DNA of 9,804 nt from an uncultured Collinsella sp. (lineage in GTDB: Bacteria > Actinomycetota > Coriobacteriia > Coriobacteriales > Coriobacteriaceae): NCBI GenBank assembly GCA_902491415.1, contig CABUHP010000045.1, forward strand, positions 1-9,804, given 5' to 3'. How positions within the stretch are numbered: position 1 is the stretch's first letter; each line of letters opens with the position of its first letter. Positions 5,769 to 9,804 of the stretch are shown here, one piece after another. The notes below the pieces were generated by a model, which was given only the letters and a program-made list of their open reading frames with translations, was not told the origin of the DNA and ran no database searches. A program made the position numbers and the translations under genes.

Positions 5769-7022
5769 ATGGCGCAGGAACACGATCTGTTTGATGACAT
5801 TATCGAGATCAGCAAGGGTTTCGACTTTCTTAAAAACCCGCTTGGCGGCGTGACCGATGCACTCGATCCGTCGGCGCCGCAGTGGAATCCTGCCGACTAC
5901 AAGGAGCGCCCGCGCGGCAACACCATTCCGTGTTTGACCTGCAAAAACGAAAAGAGCGGTTGCGCCGCGTGCATGGACGTGTGCCCGGTCAACGCTATCG
6001 AGGTCGAGGAAGACGCCATCGAGATCCTCGACTCCTGTCGCAAGTGCGGCCTGTGCGCCGCTGCCTGTCCGACCGAGGCGATCATCTCGCCGCGCCTGGC
6101 GCCTAAAAACCTGTATGACGATATCGTCTCCGCTGCTACGAGCCACGAGACCGCCTACGTCACCTGCACACGCGCCCTCAAGCGCATGCCGCGCGAAAAC
6201 GAGGTCGTCGTTGCCTGCGTGGGCGATATTACGGCCGAGACCTGGTTCTCGGTACTGGCGGACTATCCCAACGTGAGCGTCTACCTGCCACTGGGCGTGT
6301 GCGATAAGTGCCGCAACACCGGTGGCGAGGACATTTTGGGCGAGGCCATTGCTACCGCCGAGGAGTGGGCGGGTACGGGCATGGGCCTGGAGGTCGACCC
6401 CAAGAGCCTCAAATGCCATAAGCGCCGCGAGTACGAGCGCAAGGAGTACATGGATAAGATTGCCCGCACCACGGGCCTGACGGTGACCAAGCTCAATCCG
6501 GCGACGGCGGCGCTGGCCTCGGTGACGCAGAAGTTGAAGGCTCACCGTCACCAGATCACGCAGCTCGAGCGCACGCTCAACACCATGTGCGGCACCACGA
6601 CGACCAAGCGTCGCCGTTCGCTCACGCACGGGCGGCAGCTGGTGCTCTCGACGCTGCAGAACCACCCCGAGCTTGCCCAGAATATGCAGGTGAGCACACC
6701 GGAATGCGATTTTGACAAGTGCACGTCATGCGGCGAGTGCGTCAACGTGTGCCCCACGTTTGCCTGCGATTTGGTGGGAAGCGGCCGCTTTGCACTGGAG
6801 TCCACGTATTGCCTAGGTTGCGGAGCCTGCGTCAAGGTGTGCCCCGAGCATGCGCTCAAGCTGGTCGAGCACGATGCGTCCAATCTGGTCGTTGTCGACC
6901 CCGAGGCCGAGGAAAAGGCCGCTCAGAAGGCCAAGGCCCACGAAGAGGCCCAGAAGGCCAAGGCCGAGGCAAAGGCCAAGCTTGACAAGATGCTCGATCA
7001 GGTGGAGAAGCTCGCGGACTAG
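5769..7022 (+). CDS. Multi-cluster [4Fe-4S] ferredoxin-domain protein
   Basis: A 417-residue, probably cytoplasmic electron carrier. The start at 5769 follows CAGGGAGGGG; the frame opens ten codons earlier without a ribosome site. Four cluster sites are visible in two pairs. The N-terminal pair is C55/C58, a six-residue gap, then C65/C68/C72-Pro, followed by C90/C93/C96/C100-Pro. The C-terminal pair is C318/C321/C324/C328-Pro and C348/C351/C354/C358-Pro. Between them, residues 125-216 form an alpha/beta segment with spaced cysteines (C133, C150, the C178-x2-C181 pair, C216), as in accessory iron-sulfur proteins of anaerobes. Residues about 379-417 are a Lys/Ala/Glu coiled-coil tail. No signal peptide, Tat motif or membrane segment is seen. 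No hydrogenase, dehydrogenase subunit or maturation gene adjoins it, so its partner is unknown; the neighbouring alcohol dehydrogenases do not normally use ferredoxin. The function beyond electron transfer is unassigned. Confidence 0.85.
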   Translation: MAQEHDLFDDIIEISKGFDFLKNPLGGVTDALDPSAPQWNPADYKERPRGNTIPCLTCKNEKSGCAACMDVCPVNAIEVEEDAIEILDSCRKCGLCAAACPTEAIISPRLAPKNLYDDIVSAATSHETAYVTCTRALKRMPRENEVVVACVGDITAETWFSVLADYPNVSVYLPLGVCDKCRNTGGEDILGEAIATAEEWAGTGMGLEVDPKSLKCHKRREYERKEYMDKIARTTGLTVTKLNPATAALASVTQKLKAHRHQITQLERTLNTMCGTTTTKRRRSLTHGRQLVLSTLQNHPELAQNMQVSTPECDFDKCTSCGECVNVCPTFACDLVGSGRFALESTYCLGCGACVKVCPEHALKLVEHDASNLVVVDPEAEEKAAQKAKAHEEAQKAKAEAKAKLDKMLDQVEKLAD

Positions 7023-7049
7023 TCAGCGAGCTCTATCTCTGCTTCATTT

Positions 7050-7093
7050 GCGCCGCCGTGGTGTCCGGATTCGCCCGGATGCTGCGGCGGCGC
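7050..7093. repeat. Long GC-rich inverted repeat before ychF
   Basis: GCGCCGCCG at 7050-7058 is the exact complement of CGGCGGCGC at 7085-7093, and inside it TCCGG (7064-7068) pairs with CCGGA (7075-7079) around a 6-nt loop. The right arm abuts the tandem TATACT boxes. It could end transcription of the iron-sulfur gene (but lacks a U-tract) or act as an operator overlapping the ychF -35 zone. Confidence 0.55.
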
Positions 7094-7105
7094 TATACTT
7101 ATACT
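7070..7105 (+). promoter_or_regulatory. Candidate ychF promoter with tandem -10 boxes
   Basis: TATACT occurs twice back to back, at 7094-7099 and 7100-7105. TTCGCC at 7070-7075 sits 18 bp before the first copy as a weak -35. The start codon is 30 bp downstream of the second box. Confidence 0.4.
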
Positions 7106-7135
7106 GTTTGAAGTACTGTACCAAAAGGAGCTGTC

Positions 7136-8212
7136 GTGTCCCTTTCCATCGGTATCGTGGGCCTGCCCAACGTGGGCAAGTCGACGCTGTTCACCGCGCT
7201 TACCAAAAAGACCGGCCTTGCCGCCAACTACCCGTTTGCCACGATCGACCCCAACGTGGGTATCGTCGATGTGCCCGATAGCCGCCTGCAAAAGCTCGCC
7301 GACATCGTTAACCCCGGCCGCATTGTGCCGGCGACGGTCGAGTTCGTCGACATCGCTGGCCTGGTGAAGGGCGCCAACGAGGGCGAGGGTCTGGGCAACC
7401 AGTTCTTGGCCAACATCCGCGAGACCGACGCCATCTGCGAGGTCGTGCGCTACTTTAAGGACCCCAACGTCATGCGTGAGGTGGGCCGCACGGGCGAGTT
7501 CGTCGATCCCGCCGGCGATGCCGACACCATCATGACCGAGCTCATCCTGGCCGACATGGGCACGCTCGAGAAGCAGCTGCCCAAGCTCGAGAAGGAGGCC
7601 AAGCGCGACAAGGAGCTCATGCCCAAGTTCGAGGTGGCCAAGCGCCTGCTTGCCTGGCTCAACGAGGGCAAGCGCGCCGCATCCATGGAGATGACCGACG
7701 AGGAGCGTGCCGCCGCCAAGGGCCTGTTCCTGCTCACTATGAAGCCCATCCTGTATGTGGCCAACGTGGACGAGGATATGCTCAACGACGATCTGGCGCC
7801 CATCGACGGCGTCAAGCCGCTGCCTATCTGCGCCAAGATCGAGGCCGAGCTTTCCGAGCTCGATCCCGAGGACGCCGCCGACTACCTGGAAAGCTTGGGC
7901 CTGGAGCAGCCCGGTCTGGACGTGCTCGCGCAGGCAGCCTACAAGCTGCTCGGTCTGCAGTCGTTCTTTACGGCCGGCGAGATGGAGGTCAAGGCCTGGA
8001 CGGTTCGTCAGGGCGCGACCGCCCCGCAGGCCGCCGGTGTCATCCACACCGACTTTGAGCGCGGCTTTATTAAGGCCGAGGTCATTGGCTACGACGACTA
8101 CATCGAGCTCGGCGGCGAGCAGGGCGCTAAGGCTGCCGGCAAGCTGCGTATTGAGGGCAAGGACTATGTCATGGCCGATGGCGACGTCGTGCACTTCCGC
8201 TTTAACGTGTAA
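7136..8212 (+). CDS. ychF: Redox-regulated ATPase YchF (Obg-family P-loop protein)
   Basis: A 358-residue ribosome-associated ATPase conserved in nearly all bacteria and eukaryotes (OLA1), linked to translation control and oxidative-stress response. The P-loop GLPNVGKST is at residues 9-17, the G3 region [17 protein letters not shown] at 72-88, and the G4 position reads NVDE (210-213) in place of the NKxD of true GTPases, which is the signature behind ATP preference in this family. A helical coiled-coil domain occupies roughly 140-200. The C-terminal TGS domain starts near 275 ([13 protein letters not shown]) and ends in the classic HFRFNV. Length is normal. Translation starts at GTG, with AAAAGGAG 6 nt upstream; no better ATG exists. 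The DUF1648 gene follows after 11 bp and is probably cotranscribed. Confidence 0.97.
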   Translation: MSLSIGIVGLPNVGKSTLFTALTKKTGLAANYPFATIDPNVGIVDVPDSRLQKLADIVNPGRIVPATVEFVDIAGLVKGANEGEGLGNQFLANIRETDAICEVVRYFKDPNVMREVGRTGEFVDPAGDADTIMTELILADMGTLEKQLPKLEKEAKRDKELMPKFEVAKRLLAWLNEGKRAASMEMTDEERAAAKGLFLLTMKPILYVANVDEDMLNDDLAPIDGVKPLPICAKIEAELSELDPEDAADYLESLGLEQPGLDVLAQAAYKLLGLQSFFTAGEMEVKAWTVRQGATAPQAAGVIHTDFERGFIKAEVIGYDDYIELGGEQGAKAAGKLRIEGKDYVMADGDVVHFRFNV

Positions 8213-8223
8213 GGACGACGCAT

Positions 8224-8607
8224 ATGTTTAAATATGGCAAAAAAACTGGCTACATGGGTATTGCGCTGCTCGTGCTTGCGGTGATTCCGCTGGTGGTCGC
8301 AGCGTTTGTGATCCCCAACATTGGTCCCGAGGTGGCAACAAAGTTTAATGCTGCCGGCGAGGCGACGCGCTGGGGCAAGAGCTACGAGTTGCTGGCATTG
8401 CCGGTGCTCAACCTGCTGCTGAGCGTGGCGACGTACTTTACGGCGGGACGCCAGGCTAAAAACAATGATGACTCCGCCGCCATGGCGCGCATCGTGTGCG
8501 AGCGCTACCTGCGCAACGGTTGCATCACGGGTGTGTTCCTCAACGTGGTCAACGTTTACTTTATGTACTCGGCGATTACCGGAACGGGCTTTGGCCTTGG
8601 TTTCTAG
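8224..8607 (+). CDS. DUF1648-type small membrane protein (SdpI-related)
   Basis: A 127-residue integral membrane protein with three predicted helices: about 11-30 (GIALLVLAVIPLVVAAF), 55-74 (LLALPVLNLLLSVATYF) and 99-118 (GVFLNVVNVYFMYSAI). Between helices 1 and 2 lies the DUF1648 signature, residues about 33-52, with FNAAGEATRWGK matching the family's H/K-F-N-x-x-G-x-x-x-R/D-W-G-x-K pattern. This domain forms the N-terminal part of SdpI, the immunity protein against the Bacillus toxin SdpC, but many stand-alone copies have no known role. It begins 11 bp after ychF, with GGACG as a modest ribosome site, so it is likely cotranscribed with ychF. Nothing nearby looks like a toxin, so an immunity function is not supported here. 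Confidence 0.8.
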   Translation: MFKYGKKTGYMGIALLVLAVIPLVVAAFVIPNIGPEVATKFNAAGEATRWGKSYELLALPVLNLLLSVATYFTAGRQAKNNDDSAAMARIVCERYLRNGCITGVFLNVVNVYFMYSAITGTGFGLGF

Positions 8608-8616
8608 CTTGTCCTT

Positions 8617-9006
8617 TTAGGCAACGAGCCTGCACATATATTCAATGGCTGCTGCGAGGCCGCCGCTCGATCGTGGTTTAAAGACCATGTCGGCGGCGGT
8701 CTCGTTTTCGTATCCGGCACCGCGAAGGGCGAGTGCGATGCCGGCTTCCAGGAGAAGGGGCAGACCGCGTTGGCTGGTTGCGATTACGGCAGCCTGATTG
8801 AGCGAGCAGCTGTGCGCTTGGCATTGGATGGCAAGTTCACCTTGCGCCGGGCAAGGGACCAGAACAGCGGCGACGCGACTTGATAGCAATGCAAATGCTG
8901 TGCGCTCATCGGGCGAAAGGCATTCTGCTTCAACGACGACGAGCTTGGGCGGTGCGCTGTTTGTGCGAAGCGTGGCTCGGTACATGCGGACCGAAGAACC
9001 CGACAT
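8617..9006 (-). CDS. Protein of unknown function, divergent from an XRE regulator
   Basis: A 129-residue protein I do not recognise. The start at 9006 is chosen because ACAGGAG lies 8 nt upstream; the frame extends eight codons further back without a ribosome site. Predicted structure alternates strands and helices: strand KLVVVEAE (21-28), helix from SPDERTAFALLSS (31-43), strand VAAVLVPC (45-52), then an alanine- and leucine-rich helical part to the end. Six cysteines (C29, C52, C62, C67, and C125 among them) are more than usual for its size. No signal peptide or membrane helix is clear. Its stop lies 9 bp from the stop of the convergent DUF1648 gene with no obvious terminator between. It shares a 76-bp divergent promoter region with the XRE gene and is a probable target of that regulator. 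Codon choice is less GC-biased than in the genes to its left, hinting at acquisition from elsewhere. Confidence 0.65.
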   Translation of the reverse strand: MSGSSVRMYRATLRTNSAPPKLVVVEAECLSPDERTAFALLSSRVAAVLVPCPAQGELAIQCQAHSCSLNQAAVIATSQRGLPLLLEAGIALALRGAGYENETAADMVFKPRSSGGLAAAIEYMCRLVA

Positions 9007-9029
9007 AGAAAACTCCTGTGTATTCGGCA

Positions 9030-9053
9030 AAACGTAAACTATAGTTTACGTTT
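9030..9053. promoter_or_regulatory. Perfect 24-bp palindrome, likely operator of the XRE regulator
   Basis: The arm AAACGTAAACTA (9030-9041) is followed directly by its exact complement (9042-9053). The centre contains TATAGT on both strands (9040-9045 plus, 9038-9043 minus), a good -10 hexamer in each direction, so a dimer bound here would block both divergent promoters. It lies 23 bp from the minus-strand start and 29 bp from the plus-strand start. Confidence 0.75.
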
Positions 9054-9082
9054 ATGTTCGGCTCCATTTCAAACTCGGCTGC

Positions 9083-9301
9083 ATGGACGAACGTGCGAAA
9101 CAGATTCTTGGCAGGCGGGTCGAAGAGACACGCAGGGACCTTGGTATCTCCAAGGTTGATTTTTGTGTGGCGACAGGAATCAGCCGACCCTACCTCGACC
9201 GAATCGAAGATGGGACGGCAAATTTCACGCTCAAGGTTCTATTTAAGATCGCGCCCGCACTCGGCATGACGGTGTCAGAGCTTCTCGAGGGTATCGGATA
9301 G
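9083..9301 (+). CDS. XRE-family helix-turn-helix transcriptional regulator
   Basis: A 72-residue protein made of a single HTH_3/XRE domain. The helix-turn-helix core is at about 23-42 (SKVDFCVATGISRPYLDRIE), followed by the helices LKVLFKIAPALG and VSELLEGI that complete the five-helix fold. There is no extra sensor or protease domain, as in antitoxin-type or phage Cro-like repressors. The start ATG is the only one in frame after an upstream stop, but no Shine-Dalgarno sequence is visible, so translation may be weak. The perfect palindrome 29 bp upstream is the natural operator for a dimer of this protein and implies autoregulation and control of the divergent gene. A toxin-antitoxin role is possible but the partner does not resemble a known toxin. 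Confidence 0.85.
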   Translation: MDERAKQILGRRVEETRRDLGISKVDFCVATGISRPYLDRIEDGTANFTLKVLFKIAPALGMTVSELLEGIG

Positions 9302-9384
9302 GGCGTTCCCCCGCTGTATTTGACGCTCTTTGGGCGGGTCCCCCTGGTTTCGATGTGCAAAATCGCGAGTATTCAGCACTTGTT

Positions 9385-9425
9385 CAGCCGTAGATGGTAG
9401 CTCGAGCGGCTGGCTTTGCCTTTTT
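9385..9425 (+). terminator. Weak terminator candidate after the XRE gene
   Basis: CAGCCG at 9385-9390 pairs with CGGCTG at 9407-9412, and a T-run is at 9421-9425. The 8-nt gap between stem and T-run makes it atypical. The T-run also overlaps the -35 box of the next promoter. Confidence 0.25.
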
Positions 9426-9466
9426 GACAGTAGTTAATCCACACGCTTAATAAAAATGTGGAATAA
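9424..9466 (+). promoter_or_regulatory. Near-consensus sigma-70 promoter overlapped by an imperfect dyad
   Basis: TTGACA at 9424-9429 is a perfect -35 hexamer. TAATAA at 9448-9453 is a good -10 at 18-bp spacing (TTAATA at 17 bp is an alternative), predicting a start near 9460. TTAATCCACA (9434-9443) and TGTGGAATAA (9457-9466) match as inverted repeats at 9 of 10 positions and flank the -10 box, so a repressor site is plausible. Confidence 0.55.
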
Positions 9467-9562
9467 ATATTTACTAGACGGCCTCTTCGCCCTAAAAGTT
9501 CGTCTAACAATCGGCCGATTCTATGTCTCCGGCGGAGAAATTGCAGAATACTCCGATTTTTG
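9460..9562 (+). ncRNA. Candidate small non-coding RNA
   Basis: A run of about 100 nt starts at the predicted transcription start of the strongest-looking promoter in the window. It ends at a terminator-like hairpin: CGGAG (9533-9537) pairs with CTCCG (9551-9555), then ATTTTT. Internal structure includes TAGACG (9475-9480) with CGTCTA (9501-9506), the 12-bp palindrome AATCGGCCGATT (9509-9520), and TCTCCGGCGGAGA (9526-9538), which competes with the terminator stem. CCGATT recurs at 9553-9558, allowing an alternative pairing with AATCGG at 9509. The only frame is a 45-codon one from ATG 9456, which begins before the predicted RNA start and has no ribosome site. No known RNA family was recognised by eye. 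Confidence 0.4.
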
Positions 9563-9622
9563 CACGGCCCGAGGGGGACCACCTGTCGTTTGAGGCTGCG
9601 ATAAGTGGAACTGCCTTAGGGA

Positions 9623-9804
9623 TTACGCCATCGGGATGCGATCGTGGTTGACTTGGCTGTAGAACAGGCGCTGGATCTCGGCGGCATCGCGTGACTGGCC
9701 GAGTGCCCACATGGTCTTGGCCACGAGCGTCTCGGTGGTCATGTCGTCGCCGCGCAGAATGCCCGGATGATTGGCGTAAGCACGGCCGACCTCATAAATG
9801 CCCA
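9623..9804 (-). CDS. L-asparaginase, C-terminal fragment (runs off the window)
   Basis: The last 59 residues of a minus-strand protein whose 5' part lies beyond the window. The tail matches the C-terminus of bacterial asparaginases: YEVGRAYANHPGILRGDDMTTE, with G-x-DMT-x-E as the family's conserved end-of-domain motif, then KTMWALGQ and the helix EIQRLFYSQVNHDR. Such enzymes hydrolyse L-asparagine to aspartate and ammonia. The catalytic threonines are in the missing N-terminal part, so neither activity nor cytoplasmic versus exported type can be judged. The related GatD amidotransferase subunit is a possible alternative. Confidence 0.72.
   Translation of the reverse strand, partial: GIYEVGRAYANHPGILRGDDMTTETLVAKTMWALGQSRDAAEIQRLFYSQVNHDRIPMA

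Larger units (their letters stand above)
9302..9622. other. Gene-free region between the XRE regulator and asparaginase
   Basis: No convincing protein gene is visible on either strand. A minus-strand frame at 9373-9582 has no ribosome site or recognisable sequence. The left part (9302-9384) shows nothing I can name. The rest holds the weak terminator candidate, the promoter and the possible small RNA listed separately. The stretch around 9420-9475 is distinctly AT-rich against a GC-rich background. No clear terminator for the asparaginase gene is visible on the minus strand. Confidence 0.6.

Noticed and set aside
5286..6665. 459-codon minus-strand frame spanning the truncated dehydrogenase, the gap and the iron-sulfur gene
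   Set aside because: It crosses two genes with clear motifs and an intergenic region; Arg/His/Gly-rich composition typical of antisense translation.
7019..8194. 391-codon minus-strand frame opposite ychF
   Set aside because: ychF is unmistakable on the plus strand; the antisense frame is a by-product of codon bias.
8224..8607. SdpI-type bacteriocin immunity system
   Set aside because: Only the DUF1648 half is present, and there is no SdpC-like toxin or SdpR-like regulator next to it.
9434..9466. Replication origin suggested by two DnaA-box-like arms and AT-richness
   Set aside because: Neither arm matches the TTATCCACA box exactly, there are only two, and no dnaA, dnaN or other origin genes are present.
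9456..9593. 45-codon plus-strand frame starting with ATG just after the strong promoter
   Set aside because: Its ATG precedes the predicted transcription start and has no ribosome site; kept only as a remote leaderless possibility.
1..9804. CRISPR array, tRNA, rRNA or insertion sequence
   Set aside because: No regularly spaced repeats, cloverleaf-like sequences, rRNA segments, transposase frames or terminal repeats with target duplications were seen.

Overview
The window reads as a GC-rich, gene-dense bacterial chromosome segment. The protein content (a full glycerol dehydrogenase, a butanol-dehydrogenase-like Fe-ADH, a multi-cluster ferredoxin-like protein, YchF) together with the codon choice suggests a fermentative, anaerobic actinobacterium of the Coriobacteriia, most likely Collinsella or a close relative. 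This assignment is inference from protein character; no marker gene in the window settles it.

Layout. Positions 1-2095 (minus strand) hold two overlapping, mutually paralogous helical-repeat proteins of unknown function; the downstream one runs off the left edge. A 500-bp non-coding stretch (2096-2595) rich in small inverted repeats separates them from three plus-strand members of the iron-containing alcohol dehydrogenase superfamily: a butanol-dehydrogenase-like enzyme (2596-3819), a glycerol dehydrogenase (gldA, 3898-4998), and a glycerol dehydrogenase paralogue (5112-5618) that has lost its whole metal-binding region by an in-frame deletion. Strong intrinsic terminators follow the first two. 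Next come a four-cluster [4Fe-4S] protein with a Lys/Ala/Glu tail (5769-7022), the universally conserved ATPase ychF (7136-8212), and a small three-helix DUF1648 membrane protein (8224-8607) probably cotranscribed with ychF.

The right end changes character. A minus-strand gene of unknown function (8617-9006) and a plus-strand XRE-type regulator (9083-9301) diverge from a 76-bp gap that contains a perfect 24-bp palindrome, the likely autoregulatory operator. Then comes a 321-bp gene-free, partly AT-rich stretch (9302-9622) carrying a near-consensus sigma-70 promoter followed about 100 nt later by a terminator-like hairpin; with no convincing ORF between them, this is a candidate small RNA. The window ends in the C-terminus of a minus-strand asparaginase.

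Functionally the central block fits fermentative redox balancing: the Fe-ADH and GldA would exchange NAD(P)H with alcohols or polyols, and the ferredoxin-like protein would carry low-potential electrons. The genes appear to be separate transcription units rather than one operon. The points most worth checking are the putative small RNA at 9424-9562, the palindrome-centred divergent pair at 8617-9301, and the metal-site-less glycerol dehydrogenase with the twin hairpins in front of it.
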